From Isosphaeraceae bacterium (GTDB taxonomy: Bacteria; Planctomycetota; Planctomycetia; Isosphaerales; Isosphaeraceae): 55,157 bases of DNA. The notes beneath the pieces were generated by a model, which saw only the letters and a list, made by a program, of their open reading frames with translations, did no database searches and had not been told where the DNA came from. The first letter of the stretch is position 1; every line of letters starts with the position of its first letter. The stretch is taken from positions 1 through 55,157 of the forward strand of contig JANXSX010000074.1 of the NCBI GenBank assembly GCA_025356475.1, in the 5' to 3' direction. Below are positions 8,609 to 17,495 of the stretch, piece by piece. The position numbers and the translations under genes were made by a program.

Positions 8609-9691
8609 TTACGCCTCTTCCGCCTCGTCATCGTCCACCTCTCCGGGGGGCGCAACCCCGGCGGGTCCGATGTGCCGAGCGGCGAAGATCCTTTGAACCA
8701 GCTCTTCGACCATTGCCGGATTGTCGCGGAGGAACTGCTTGGAGTTCTCACGACCCTGCCCGAGGCGTTGGCTCCCGTAGTTGAACCAGGAGCCCGATTT
8801 TTCGATGAATTTCTCGGCCAACCCAAGGTCGATCAGGTCCCCCTCCCGCGAGATCCCGCCGCTGTACATCATGTCAAATTCGCAGACCTGGAAGGGGGGT
8901 GCAACCTTGTTCTTGACCACCTTCACTTTGATCCGACTACCGACAATATCCTCACCCTCCTTGACGGGTCCGATCCGGCGGACATCGATCCGGCAGGAGC
9001 TATAGAATTTGAGTGCGCGGCCCCCTGGAGTGGTCTCGGGACTGCCAAACATCACGCCGATCTTCTCTCGAAGCTGGTTGATAAAGATCAGCACGCATTT
9101 CGATTTCGAGACGCCACCGGTCAGCTTGCGGAGAGCCTGACTCATGAGCCGAGCCTGGAGACCGACATGAGTGTCCCCCATGTCGCCCTCGACCTCAGCC
9201 CTGGGGACGAGCGCCGCGACGGAGTCGACCACGATGATGTCGATCGCATTGGAGAGGACCAGCATTTCCGCGATCTGGAGCGCCTCTTCAGCACTACTAG
9301 GCTGGCTGACCAGCAGGGCCTCAATATCCACACCAAGCTTCTTGCACCACGACGGATCGAGGGCATGTTCGACATCGATAAACGCGGCAACCCCCCCAGT
9401 TTTCTGGGCATTTGCAACCGCATGAAGGGCAATCGTCGTCTTCCCGCTCGACTCTGGACCGAACAGCTCGATGATCCGGCCACGTGGCAAACCTTTGCCA
9501 CCAAGGGCGAGGTCAAGCGAGATCGCACCCGTGCTGATCCCCTCAACTTCAAGTGAGCTTCCCTCACCGAGCTTCATGATCGCACCGGCACCGAAGGCTT
9601 TTTCAATCTGGCTGATCGTGTTGTTCAAGGCTTTTTGCTCGGCTGTCGTTGCCGTCGCCTTTGCTTCCGATGCTGCCTTCGCCTTCGCCAC
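8609..9691 (-). CDS. recA: RecA recombinase
   Basis: RecA forms ATP-dependent filaments on single-stranded DNA, drives strand exchange and triggers LexA self-cleavage. The Walker A motif GPESSGKT is at about residues 78-85. [24 protein letters not shown], the L1 stretch around [18 protein letters not shown] and the L2 stretch [19 protein letters not shown] are all present. The tail is acidic (VDDDEAEEA), as usual. The protein is 360 residues from the GTG at 9691, which has AAGGAG six bases upstream; a TTG five codons earlier overlaps that site and is rejected. A promoter lies at 9742-9770 and a palindrome, a possible LexA operator, at 9714-9729. Confidence 0.98.
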   Translation of the reverse strand: MAKAKAASEAKATATTAEQKALNNTISQIEKAFGAGAIMKLGEGSSLEVEGISTGAISLDLALGGKGLPRGRIIELFGPESSGKTTIALHAVANAQKTGGVAAFIDVEHALDPSWCKKLGVDIEALLVSQPSSAEEALQIAEMLVLSNAIDIIVVDSVAALVPRAEVEGDMGDTHVGLQARLMSQALRKLTGGVSKSKCVLIFINQLREKIGVMFGSPETTPGGRALKFYSSCRIDVRRIGPVKEGEDIVGSRIKVKVVKNKVAPPFQVCEFDMMYSGGISREGDLIDLGLAEKFIEKSGSWFNYGSQRLGQGRENSKQFLRDNPAMVEELVQRIFAARHIGPAGVAPPGEVDDDEAEEA

Positions 9692-9713
9692 GCCGTGCTC
9701 CTTCAAAAGATCG

Positions 9714-9729
9714 GTTCACAAATGTGTAC
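9714..9729 (-). promoter_or_regulatory. Candidate LexA-type operator upstream of recA
   Basis: The 16-base imperfect palindrome GTACACATTTGTGAAC (minus strand) matches its own reverse complement at 12 of 16 positions. It begins 12 bases downstream of the recA -10 box and ends 22 bases before the GTG start, so a repressor bound there would block initiation or early elongation. The position suits SOS control of recA. The motif does not match the E. coli box, and binding by LexA is inference. Confidence 0.45.
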
Positions 9730-9741
9730 GGAAGATCAGTA

Positions 9742-9770
9742 ATCCTAGGAGGCTTGGCATCCCGCGTCAA
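9742..9770 (-). promoter_or_regulatory. Predicted recA promoter
   Basis: On the minus strand, TTGACG (9765-9770) is followed after 17 bases by TAGGAT (9742-9747). Spacing and sequence fit a sigma70-type promoter. The start of transcription would fall near 9735, just before the palindrome at 9714-9729. Confidence 0.55.
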
Positions 9771-9868
9771 GAGGGATTCGTCACTCGCGAGCCTCGTTAG
9801 CGGGACGCGGTTTCGTCGATCCAATCCGTTACCCCGACCGTTGCTCTATTCAATGGAATCCGCCCGGT

Positions 9869-10453
9869 CTACCTGGTCATGCCAAGTAAAGGCGCTGTCG
9901 CGAATGCCGTGTGGACGGAGACTTCGGCGGCTAGCTCAGAGCCGAACGTGACCACTTCTGAGACCTCGAAAAGGCCTCCGTTCCAGGTCTGAAAGTGTCG
10001 TAACAAGGGAGAGAGATCGACCTCCGCATCGTTCTTCAATTTAATCCGGCCGAGGGTCAAGTGCGCCTGAAACTTAGGCTCTGGCGCATAGCCGACTTCC
10101 ACCATGGCCGCGCAGATCGCCTGGCGGAGTTGGTAAAGCGGTTCGAGGCCCTCTCCCTCCAGGCCCGCCCAGAGAACACGAGGCTTCGACAGGTCCGGAA
10201 AGACGCCGAGCCCCATGATCGATAAGTCGAAGGGGTCGAAACCCTGGGCGACTTCGGCGACTGCGTTGCAAACTTCGGTCAAATCTCGCTCGTCAACATC
10301 ACCTAGGAATGCGAGTGTGAGGTGAAATTGCTCAAATGGGGTCCAACGCGCAGTCGGAACCTCAGGAGCGATCAACGTCTGCAATCGCTGCAACTTGATC
10401 GCCCGAGCCTTAGGGACGGTGATGCCGATAAATGTCCGACTGGTCCGTGGCAT
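9869..10453 (-). CDS. thpR: RNA 2',3'-cyclic phosphodiesterase (2H family)
   Basis: This is a 2H-phosphoesterase of the ThpR/LigT group, which opens 2',3'-cyclic phosphates on RNA ends and was first described as a 2'-5' RNA ligase. Both catalytic HxTx motifs are present, FHLTLAFLG in the first half and AHLTLGRIK in the second, in a 194-residue protein of normal length. The start TSRTFIGITVPK also fits the family. It lies 52 bases downstream of the PfkB-type kinase gene on the same strand and is probably the last gene of a gltX operon. The physiological RNA substrate is not known from sequence. Confidence 0.9.
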   Translation of the reverse strand: MPRTSRTFIGITVPKARAIKLQRLQTLIAPEVPTARWTPFEQFHLTLAFLGDVDERDLTEVCNAVAEVAQGFDPFDLSIMGLGVFPDLSKPRVLWAGLEGEGLEPLYQLRQAICAAMVEVGYAPEPKFQAHLTLGRIKLKNDAEVDLSPLLRHFQTWNGGLFEVSEVVTFGSELAAEVSVHTAFATAPLLGMTR

Positions 10454-10505
10454 CAGCTCTCAACATGTCAGGGATCGTTTGAGCACTTGGATGGGTTTGA
10501 CGGCG

Positions 10506-11408
10506 TTAGAAACTCATCATCGACCGATAGGTATCGAGACGACGGTCGATCTCAGCTCGGTCGGTGCGCTGGAAGCGACGGAGGCTGAAGTCCTGAACGT
10601 TAAAGCTTGCGACGACTGTCCCGTAGGCCATCGCCTTTTTGAGCGAGGTTGGATCGGTGCTCCCCACCGAGGCGAGATATCCCATGAATCCACCGGCAAA
10701 GCTATCGCCGGCCCCGGTGGGATCGACGACATCCGCCAACGGAAACGCGGGCATCACGAAGGTCTCTTCGCGACTGAGGAACATTGCGCCATGCTCCCCT
10801 TTCTTGATGATCACGAAGGAGGGGCCCATATCCAGCACTTTCTGACCGGCTGATACGAGGTTGATCTCCTGGGTGAGCATTCGTGCCTCGCCGTCGTTTA
10901 GGACCAAGCCATCCACCTCACGGATCAGCTCGACCAACTCGTCACGCTGAATCTCGATCCAGAGGTTCATGGTGTCGGCAACCACGAGTTTACGCGTTTT
11001 CGTCTGTTTGAGAACCTTACGCTGCATGGCAGGGCTGCCGTTGGCAAGGAAGACGAAAGGAGTGTCGGTGAAGCTCGCGGGGAGTTCGGGATCGAACGTA
11101 CCGAGAACGTTGAGGTGGACTTCTAAAGTGTCGGCGGAGTTCATATCCCCTTCATACTTGCCGCTCCACCGAAAGGTCGAGCCCCCTTTTTCAACGACGA
11201 GGCCTGACGTGTCGATCCCTCGTGAGTTCAGCAGTTCGCGATGAGCGACCGGGAAATCTTCGCCAACCACGCCGACAAGTCGGACCGGGCAGAAGTAGCT
11301 GGCCGCGTATGAGAAATACGTCGCCGAGCCACCAAGAGCATCGGTGACAACACCGTGGGGGGTCTGAACTGAGTCCAACGCGATCGAGCCAACAACCAGA
11401 AGCGACAT
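10506..11408 (-). CDS. PfkB-family sugar/nucleoside kinase
   Basis: This is a predicted ATP-dependent ribokinase-like kinase of 300 residues. The signature DPTGAGDSFAGGF near residue 230 supplies the anion hole and catalytic Asp. The N-terminus (LLVVGSIALDSVQTPHG, then GGSATYFSYAA) is the substrate-binding strand with its glycine pair. FVIIKKGEHGAMF and LVLNDGEARML are also typical. The substrate could be a sugar or a nucleoside. Because the phosphofructokinase, adenosine kinase and ribokinase subgroups share these motifs, no gene name is given. It follows gltX by 39 bases and precedes thpR, so the three genes are probably cotranscribed. Confidence 0.9.
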   Translation of the reverse strand: MSLLVVGSIALDSVQTPHGVVTDALGGSATYFSYAASYFCPVRLVGVVGEDFPVAHRELLNSRGIDTSGLVVEKGGSTFRWSGKYEGDMNSADTLEVHLNVLGTFDPELPASFTDTPFVFLANGSPAMQRKVLKQTKTRKLVVADTMNLWIEIQRDELVELIREVDGLVLNDGEARMLTQEINLVSAGQKVLDMGPSFVIIKKGEHGAMFLSREETFVMPAFPLADVVDPTGAGDSFAGGFMGYLASVGSTDPTSLKKAMAYGTVVASFNVQDFSLRRFQRTDRAEIDRRLDTYRSMMSF

Positions 11409-11447
11409 GCGAAACCCATCCTCGATCTAAGAACGAGACAATTCGAA

Positions 11448-12974
11448 TTAAGACGGTTGTGAGAGCATCACCAAGGCCTGGTCGATCCGCTTCAATGAGC
11501 GGTCCCGGCCCAGAATCGCCAGGCAATCGTACAAGCCCGGGCCGACCGCTTGACCGGTCGTAGCCACCCGCAAGGCATTGACGACCAGCCCCATATGGCT
11601 TGAAGTCTGTTCCGCATAGGTGTGAACCGCAGCTTCCAAAGTTGGAACGTCGAAGGGTTCGACTTCGACAAAGATCTTACGAAGGCTCGTCAGGATTTCG
11701 ACGACGCCCTCTTTCCGGAGTCGCTTCTTGACCGCGTCTGGGTCGAAATGGACATCCTCGGTAAAGAAGTAACTTCCCAGTTTAATGATGTCGCAGAAGG
11801 TCTTGAGCCGGTCGCCCAAGGCCTCGATCACTGCCGCCAACTGGGGAGGGGGCGGTTCGGTCGAGGGTGTCTTCAAGAACGGAAGGACCCCTTCGGAACG
11901 GAAGTCTGGAAGCTTCCGGCGCGAGTTCCAGTCGATCCATGCCTGCATATTCGCGACATAAGGGGCGGTTTTTTCGACTTTTTCCTCAATGGTCAAGGTC
12001 TTCATCCACTCGCCTTGAAGCCAGAAGAGCTTGTCGGGGTCGTGGCTCGCCGGAGAGCTATTGACCTTGTCGAGTGAGAACTTCTCGATCAGATCGGCTC
12101 GCGAGAAGACCTCGGTGCTCGCGTCGTAACTCCAGCCGATCTTCGCGAGATAGTTCATCATCGCAACCGGCAGGTATCCCTCGTTAATGAACTCATCAAG
12201 ACCGACCGCTCCATCGCGTTTCGAGAGCTTCTTCTTCGACCCGGGCGCAGCAACGTAGGGTACGTGAGCAAACGTCGGCAGTGGATAGCCAAGTGCTTCG
12301 AACACGAGGAGCTGTGAGAAGGTGTTGGCTAGGTGCTCTTCGGCCCGGACGACATGGGTGATCTGCATATCGGCGTCGTCAACGACACTCGCAAAGTTGT
12401 AAAGCGGCGACCCATCGGGCCGAACAATCACAAAGTCGCCAAGTTCATCCGTGCGTTGCTCAACAGGGCCCTTGATCGCGTCTTGGAGAATCAGGGCCCG
12501 GCCCAGCGGGACCCGGAATCGGAGTGCATACGTACGACCCTCCGCATCATAGGCTGCAATCTCTTCCTCGGAATTGACCTTGCCTCGGAACCGGAAGGCC
12601 CGCTTCTGGTACTCGGCTTCCTTCTTGTCGGCAGCGCGTTCGGCTTCGTTGGAGTAGTCGCGATAGACGTGGCCCGATGCGACCAGGGCGTCGGCGGCCT
12701 CTTTATATCGATCCCCCCGCTTGGACTGATAATAAGGAGCGTGTGGCCCACCGACTTTGGGGCCTTCGTCCCAATCCATCCCCATCCACTCGAATCCTTC
12801 GAGGATGAGTCCGACCGCGTCTTCCACATGGCGTTGCTGGTCGGTGTCGTCGATTCGAAGGATGAACTGACCGCCGTCGCGCCTCGAGAGCAGCCAGTTA
12901 AACAAAGCAGTCCGCACCCCACCGATATGGAGGAATCCGGTAGGACTGGGGGCGAATCGGGTACGAACGCTCAT
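11448..12974 (-). CDS. gltX: Glutamyl-tRNA synthetase
   Basis: This class I synthetase attaches glutamate to tRNA-Glu in the cytoplasm. The nucleotide-binding motif is FLHIGGVRTALFNWL near residue 15 (the HIGH element), and the KMSKS element appears as KKKLSKRDG near residue 250. The active-site region RFAPSPTG and ILRIDDTDQQRH are also diagnostic. At 508 residues the length is normal. In many bacteria GltX also charges tRNA-Gln for later amidation; whether that happens here cannot be seen. A consensus-like promoter lies about 70 bases upstream, and PfkB and thpR genes follow closely on the same strand. Confidence 0.97.
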   Translation of the reverse strand: MSVRTRFAPSPTGFLHIGGVRTALFNWLLSRRDGGQFILRIDDTDQQRHVEDAVGLILEGFEWMGMDWDEGPKVGGPHAPYYQSKRGDRYKEAADALVASGHVYRDYSNEAERAADKKEAEYQKRAFRFRGKVNSEEEIAAYDAEGRTYALRFRVPLGRALILQDAIKGPVEQRTDELGDFVIVRPDGSPLYNFASVVDDADMQITHVVRAEEHLANTFSQLLVFEALGYPLPTFAHVPYVAAPGSKKKLSKRDGAVGLDEFINEGYLPVAMMNYLAKIGWSYDASTEVFSRADLIEKFSLDKVNSSPASHDPDKLFWLQGEWMKTLTIEEKVEKTAPYVANMQAWIDWNSRRKLPDFRSEGVLPFLKTPSTEPPPPQLAAVIEALGDRLKTFCDIIKLGSYFFTEDVHFDPDAVKKRLRKEGVVEILTSLRKIFVEVEPFDVPTLEAAVHTYAEQTSSHMGLVVNALRVATTGQAVGPGLYDCLAILGRDRSLKRIDQALVMLSQPS

Positions 12975-13045
12975 GCGAGTTCAGTCGATCGGTTCAGGGG
13001 GACAGGCAAACCCGGCACCAGTCCGGGCACACTTCTTGTCCCAAG

Positions 13046-13075
13046 ACGATAGGCGTTCCTCGTATCCGCTGTCAA
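13046..13075 (-). promoter_or_regulatory. Predicted gltX promoter
   Basis: On the minus strand a perfect -35 box TTGACA (13070-13075) is followed after 18 bases by TATCGT (13046-13051). The -10 box lies about 70 bases before the gltX start. This is among the best sigma70-like matches in the window. Confidence 0.55.
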
Positions 13076-13213
13076 CGGAAGCCAAAGAACCCAGCAAGCT
13101 GGTAAGCCATGACGGCTTCCCGGAAAATCTGGAAGATCGACTTTCAATGTGAATACGTCCCAAATCCGACTCATGAGACGGGATGGAAATAGATTCTCTC
13201 TTCTTGAGTCAAT

Positions 13214-13256
13214 GTGCTAATAGCACTCGTTCCCCCGGTCCTCCGTGAGAACGAGT
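13214..13256. repeat. Two adjacent inverted repeats in the gltX upstream gap
   Basis: GTGCTA and TAGCAC (13214-13226) form a 6-base-pair palindrome around one base. It overlaps a second inverted repeat in which ACTCGTTC (13225-13232) pairs with GAACGAGT (13249-13256). The pair lies in a gap of about 480 bases (12975-13454) with no other recognised feature except the gltX promoter. It may end transcription from the minus-strand gene at 13455-13796, but there is no T-rich tail. Confidence 0.4.
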
Positions 13257-13454
13257 CTTGGTGGGTGATCGGCCAGCGAGAGTGATCGGTGAGTCTATCA
13301 GTGGTCGACAATTTATTTCCGTCCCGCACCTGCATGGGGGAGAATCTGAGTGTCGAAGACGTTTCACTCCGAGAGTGCCACCGCAGAGTTCACACCTCCT
13401 TGATCGACCGAGATGGCTTACCCATTCGAGACCTCGCTACACGCACGCAATTCT

Positions 13455-13796
13455 TCAACCCGTTTGGCTCACGAGCATTGTGGAGGATGGCTTCTCATAG
13501 CCAAGCTTCGTAAAGACTTCGAGGACTTCGCTCCAGGTTGGAAACATGCGACCGCTACTCTTCTTGTAGTCCTGGATGGCTTGCATGAACTCGAGTTCAG
13601 CCTCGTTGTATTCTCGTTCGCAGGTTGTGGGGTCGACGAATCTGCGTCTGCCGCTGACCGCTCGCGCCGTTGCGGCTCGGACGGCCTGGGCATGGGCTCT
13701 TTTATTAAGGAGCATCTCTGAGGTTGTGTGGTCGGTCGCGGAGAACGGAGGAGCCGCGTCCGGAGATGCGGGCTGCCGAGACGGCACCTGGTCCAT
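13455..13796 (-). CDS. Conserved hypothetical protein, planctomycete-type
   Basis: This small protein of 113 residues has a disordered, Ala/Pro-rich N-terminal part. The ordered C-terminal half contains [18 protein letters not shown], then [20 protein letters not shown] and [14 protein letters not shown] recall very similar C-terminal blocks in unannotated planctomycete proteins, so the gene is likely real and conserved, but this is memory and not a search. No catalytic motif, membrane segment or signal peptide is seen. The ATG at 13796 has GGAG about ten bases upstream. The downstream gap has inverted repeats. No function is proposed. Confidence 0.65.
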   Translation of the reverse strand: MDQVPSRQPASPDAAPPFSATDHTTSEMLLNKRAHAQAVRAATARAVSGRRRFVDPTTCEREYNEAELEFMQAIQDYKKSSGRMFPTWSEVLEVFTKLGYEKPSSTMLVSQTG

Positions 13797-13967
13797 CGTT
13801 TTCTTGCTCCAACCGCGCCGAATGAACGAGGTTCATGATCGGCTCGGATCGTGGTTGAGGAGGCGTCGATCGGCATGATGCCAATCGTTCTTACTCAACC
13901 TAAGGCGCACGAGGTGATCAAGCACCTTAGAGGTCGAAGTTTCGCTGAGATCGTTACGATCCTGTTA

Positions 13968-15014
13968 TTAGACAGGCTCGGCAGCGACCGGAGCCGGGCG
14001 GTTTGAAAACACCACCCAGCGAGACATTGTGAAGCTAATACCGGTCGCCAGTACGATCCCGACCACCGCAGCCGCAAGCTTGTGGTCTGCGAAGAACCCA
14101 ACCCGCTCAGGGAGTGTGATCCCAACGGTGAAACTGAGAGCCACCCCTAACGCATTACTTAAGCAATAGGTCATGAATTGGCGGACGATCGACCCATTCC
14201 GCGCATAATTAAAGGTAAGGCGTCGATTTAAGGAGAAATTCCAGCAGAGAGCGAAGGCAATGGCCAACGCTCGCGCCACGGCCAGGTCTCCAGGCCCACC
14301 CATGACTGGCATCCGGGACTCGCTCAACGAGGTCGACGCTAAAAGCTTCTGGAAGAGGACGTAACAGGTGAGGTCCACCACCATCCCCGAGGCTCCGACC
14401 ACACAGAACTGGAAGAGCCGGGAGATGTTGCCGAAACGAATGTCTGCCAGCCGTTTGAACTCGCGAATATCATTGAAGCCAAACGAAAGGCGACGGGTGT
14501 CCCGCTTTGTTGTCACTGCGACATCCAACCAACGGCCCGCCTTTGTTCCAAGCAGAGGCCAAAGGAGCTTCGAGCCGACAGGGTTCAGACCGCCCACAAC
14601 CTCATCGCGAAAGGCGCTCGAAAGCCCAAAGAGGCCGGAAAGCGGGTCCGATGTGCCGAGTGTTGTACGCAGCAGCCGACCGGCAAGTGGCAGGCTCCGT
14701 GTCGCAACGACGACGTCGGCCTGGTCGCGGACCAGTGCGTTGACGACATGGATGACATCCTCGGCATCGTAACCCATTGATGGATCGGCAACGACCACAA
14801 TGTCGCCCACGGTCCTTCGCAGGCCATGCGTAGCAGCCTGCGCTAGACCAATTCCTACTCGGGATGACACGTTGCTTTTATCGGAATCCTTCGGAGGCAG
14901 GAGCAGTTCGACGTCGTGACCCAATCCTTCGAGTTGGAGCCGAGCCTGTGTCGCGAACGAGTTCAGCTCGGTGTCAGCGACTGAAGGAGCGAGGACGAGG
15001 CTGATCTGGACCAT
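13968..15014 (-). CDS. GT2-like domain fused to a GtrA membrane domain
   Basis: The first 200 or so residues resemble a dolichol-phosphate-sugar-synthase-like GT2 domain. The usual metal-binding DxD segment is replaced by VVVADPSMGYDAEDV, so the expected D-A-D is not seen. The C-terminal part is a GtrA domain with about four membrane segments: FQFCVVGASGMVVDLTCYVLF, then ALCWNFSLNRRLTFN, a typical GtrA stretch, and a final VVGIVLATGISFTMSRWVVF. Such proteins handle lipid-linked sugars for surface glycans. The ATG at 15014 is preferred over a TTG eleven codons earlier. A promoter lies at 15091-15119. Loss of DxD suggests a changed or inactive transferase domain. Confidence 0.8.
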   Translation of the reverse strand: MVQISLVLAPSVADTELNSFATQARLQLEGLGHDVELLLPPKDSDKSNVSSRVGIGLAQAATHGLRRTVGDIVVVADPSMGYDAEDVIHVVNALVRDQADVVVATRSLPLAGRLLRTTLGTSDPLSGLFGLSSAFRDEVVGGLNPVGSKLLWPLLGTKAGRWLDVAVTTKRDTRRLSFGFNDIREFKRLADIRFGNISRLFQFCVVGASGMVVDLTCYVLFQKLLASTSLSESRMPVMGGPGDLAVARALAIAFALCWNFSLNRRLTFNYARNGSIVRQFMTYCLSNALGVALSFTVGITLPERVGFFADHKLAAAVVGIVLATGISFTMSRWVVFSNRPAPVAAEPV

Positions 15015-15090
15015 AAGAAGCCGGACTCCAAACGAAGGAAACCTCAAGAAGTCGCGGCGCGGGTGAGGCCGATTCCTTCTTGCGGAATCA

Positions 15091-15119
15091 TTTATAACAA
15101 GCTAGGCAAAATCGCTCAA
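15091..15119 (-). promoter_or_regulatory. Predicted promoter of the GT2-GtrA gene
   Basis: On the minus strand TTGAGC (15114-15119) is followed after 17 bases by TATAAA (15091-15096). A small hairpin (GATTCC and GGAATC) lies between it and the gene, in the untranslated leader. Confidence 0.5.
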
Positions 15120-15163
15120 CTTGACGTTTCGTTTCGCAAACACCAAGTGGGTCGGTTACAATG

Positions 15164-16234
15164 TCAATCGAGCGAGCGCTCGATCCAACCGCCGCCAATG
15201 ACGACTTCACCATCATAAAGCGTAACGACCTGACCAGGTGTGACCGCAGGTTGCGGAACATCAAATCGAACGACCACCTCTGCTCCGACCGCTTCAATCC
15301 TGGCTGGAACGGCTTTGTGCTGGGCTCGAATCTGCGCGAGACAGGGAGCCGGTACGCTGGGAATCTCGACGTGCCAGTTGAATCGAGTCGCGACCAGGGC
15401 CGACTTTGAAAGCGAGGCCCGAGGTCCGATCGTCACGACATTGGTTGCCGGCTCAATTCCGACGACGTAACGTGGCTCACCAAGTGCGATGCCCAGCCCC
15501 TTTCGCTGGCCGATCGTGAATCCTTCGATCCCGTCATGATCTTTGAGTTTGACACCCGACTCATCGACCATCACCCCAGCAGTCTCCCGTTCAGGGCGTT
15601 TCTCGCGGATGAATCGCAAGTAATTATCGTCGGGGATGAAGCAAATCTCTTGGCTATCGACCTTGTCATGAACGGGAAGGCCAAGTGAACGGGCCAGGTC
15701 ACGAATTTCGGACTTGGTGAATCCACCGACAGGTAACAGCACATTGTTGAGAAGCTCGCGCCTCAGCCCGAACAGGACGTAGGACTGGTCCTTGTGGAGA
15801 TCGCGAGCTCGAGCCACCCGGCTCAAGCCGTGCTCATCCTTGACGATCCGGGCGTAGTGTCCCGTCGCTACGAAATCCGCGCCGATCTGCTTGCCATAGG
15901 ACCAGAGCTTGCCGAACTTGAGCCAGATGTTGCACATGACGCAAGGGTTCGGGGTTCGCCCCGCGAGGTACTCGTCGGCGAAGTTCTCGATAATTCGCTC
16001 AAAGTCCAACTCAAAGTCGAGTGCATAGAACGGGATATCAAGGCGGTCGGCGACGGCTTGAGCATCAACGGCGTCGGTTGCACTACAGCAGGTCTTGGTG
16101 CGACGTTCGAGATTATCGCCGTGCGCTCCTGTGCGCATGAATAGGCCGATCACGTCGTGCCCTTGTTCTTTGAGCAGGTGGGCTGCCACCGAGCTATCGA
16201 CGCCACCACTCATTGCGAGAACAACACGGGCCAT
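15164..16234 (-). CDS. mnmA: tRNA-specific 2-thiouridylase MnmA
   Basis: MnmA installs the 2-thio group on the wobble uridine (U34) of tRNAs for Lys, Glu and Gln, using ATP and sulfur relayed from a cysteine desulfurase. The PP-loop SGGVDSS is at about residues 9-15. The two catalytic cysteines are visible in NPCVMCN and QEICFIPDD. FTIGQRKGLGIALGEPRYVVG in the C-terminal part is also characteristic. At 356 residues the length is normal. The gene is monocistronic, with a promoter at 16280-16309. With gltX and alaS nearby the region is rich in translation genes, though they are not one operon. Confidence 0.97.
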   Translation of the reverse strand: MARVVLAMSGGVDSSVAAHLLKEQGHDVIGLFMRTGAHGDNLERRTKTCCSATDAVDAQAVADRLDIPFYALDFELDFERIIENFADEYLAGRTPNPCVMCNIWLKFGKLWSYGKQIGADFVATGHYARIVKDEHGLSRVARARDLHKDQSYVLFGLRRELLNNVLLPVGGFTKSEIRDLARSLGLPVHDKVDSQEICFIPDDNYLRFIREKRPERETAGVMVDESGVKLKDHDGIEGFTIGQRKGLGIALGEPRYVVGIEPATNVVTIGPRASLSKSALVATRFNWHVEIPSVPAPCLAQIRAQHKAVPARIEAVGAEVVVRFDVPQPAVTPGQVVTLYDGEVVIGGGWIERSLD

Positions 16235-16279
16235 CGGCAGAACTCTTCGAGAGTCGAAAACGTGGAGAATCTGTCCTTG

Positions 16280-16309
16280 ATCTTAGTCCCTATCACCTCT
16301 CACGGGCAA
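16280..16309 (-). promoter_or_regulatory. Predicted mnmA promoter
   Basis: On the minus strand TTGCCC (16304-16309) is followed after 18 bases by TAAGAT (16280-16285), about 46 bases before the mnmA start. Confidence 0.45.
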
Positions 16310-16388
16310 GGGAATCGAAAACGCGGTGACCAATCCCAGCTAAGAGGATCGGCCAGCGCGTCAGCACTCGCGTCCTTGAAATCGCTCG

Positions 16389-17495
16389 TCAGAAGTCGTT
16401 TGGAAGGATGGCGAGGTGCTCGCTCGAACCCGGTTTCATGGTCGGTTGGAGAGGAACTCGGAGAATCTGCGGAGGACCTTGAGCTCGGTCTGCCAGGCAC
16501 GCGAGCCAACGGTGGTCTTCAGAGATCGCTGGGATCGAGGGGACACAACCCTCCACGAGCAATCGGGCCTCCGAGGTCTTGAGGTCACACATGCTCCCGT
16601 CCGATTCTTCACCATTCAGAGGGATTGCCCAAGCCCTCCAGGCCTTAGCGTTCTCGGAGCGTGAAATCAACAAAAGGGAGAGTTCCCCCGGACCGGTCGC
16701 GATTACGGCGGGACACCGGAGGTTGCAATTCTCGAACAGCCCATCGTCCATCACGAACGGGACGGCATCGACGACTGCCGTGGCGGACGCATTGAGCTCG
16801 ATCCACCAGGGACGCGGGCGAAGGAAACGGGTGCGATTGATGGGGTCGGGCAGGGCGATCATGGCGATCAATTTACCGTGGAATTCGGGCTCACGAGGCC
16901 AGGCCAATTCGTTGACCGAGAAGTTTTGGCCTTCGAGCGAATCGACGTTCCACTGGAGCAGGCGAGGCTGGTCTGTAGTTCCATCCTGAGTCGACTCGTC
17001 CCCGAAACTCGTGACGTAGAGCTGACCATCGCCAGCGGGAAAAATCACTCGAAGAGTTGTCCCTGGAAACCAGCACGGAGGTCCTACGGGCAGGATATCC
17101 GTGTGAATTCGATCCAAGAGAGCCCCGTCCGGAAATGAGTACCGAGCCAGCCCACGACCCTCCGGGGTTGTGGGGCTTTCCCCGACGCTCGCCCAACGGC
17201 CCACCATTTGGGATTGACCGCGATCGTCACGCCAGGGGGAGAGGCTGGCATGGTCCAACTTTTCGTCGAGCGGGATTGGGAGAGTGGAAATCGTTCCGGT
17301 TGAAGCGTCAATGAGGCGACCTCTTCCCTCTCGGGTGGGTAGGAAGTAACCGTTGATCGTGGTCAGTGATGTTGAACATGCAATGCGCTGAGTGGTCGGC
17401 CTAGTGATGATCTTGCTGACCCCAATCGCGGCTGCGTTCGCCACGACGGCCACGAGAACGAACAAACGAACCATTGTCGATAACGAAAGGCTCAT
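16389..17495 (-). CDS. Hypothetical membrane-anchored or exported protein
   Basis: I do not recognise this 368-residue protein. It begins with a hydrophobic segment (MVRLFVLVAVVANAAAIGV) that could be a signal peptide or a single anchor, so most of it should lie outside the cytoplasm. The rest is rich in beta-type segments with repeated Trp and Pro, for example LDHASLSPWRDDRGQSQMVG, LARYSFPDGALLDR and SEDHRWLACLADRAQGPPQI, which could be blades of a beta-propeller. No catalytic motif is seen. The ATG at 17495 has GGAG seven bases upstream. The gap upstream holds a purine-rich tract. It is not obviously in an operon with mnmA. Confidence 0.6.
   Translation of the reverse strand: MSLSLSTMVRLFVLVAVVANAAAIGVSKIITRPTTQRIACSTSLTTINGYFLPTREGRGRLIDASTGTISTLPIPLDEKLDHASLSPWRDDRGQSQMVGRWASVGESPTTPEGRGLARYSFPDGALLDRIHTDILPVGPPCWFPGTTLRVIFPAGDGQLYVTSFGDESTQDGTTDQPRLLQWNVDSLEGQNFSVNELAWPREPEFHGKLIAMIALPDPINRTRFLRPRPWWIELNASATAVVDAVPFVMDDGLFENCNLRCPAVIATGPGELSLLLISRSENAKAWRAWAIPLNGEESDGSMCDLKTSEARLLVEGCVPSIPAISEDHRWLACLADRAQGPPQILRVPLQPTMKPGSSEHLAILPNDF

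Noticed and set aside
13201-13260. Inverted repeats considered as part of a tRNA gene
   Set aside because: No acceptor, D, anticodon or T-arm pattern could be fitted; no tRNA was recognised anywhere in the window.
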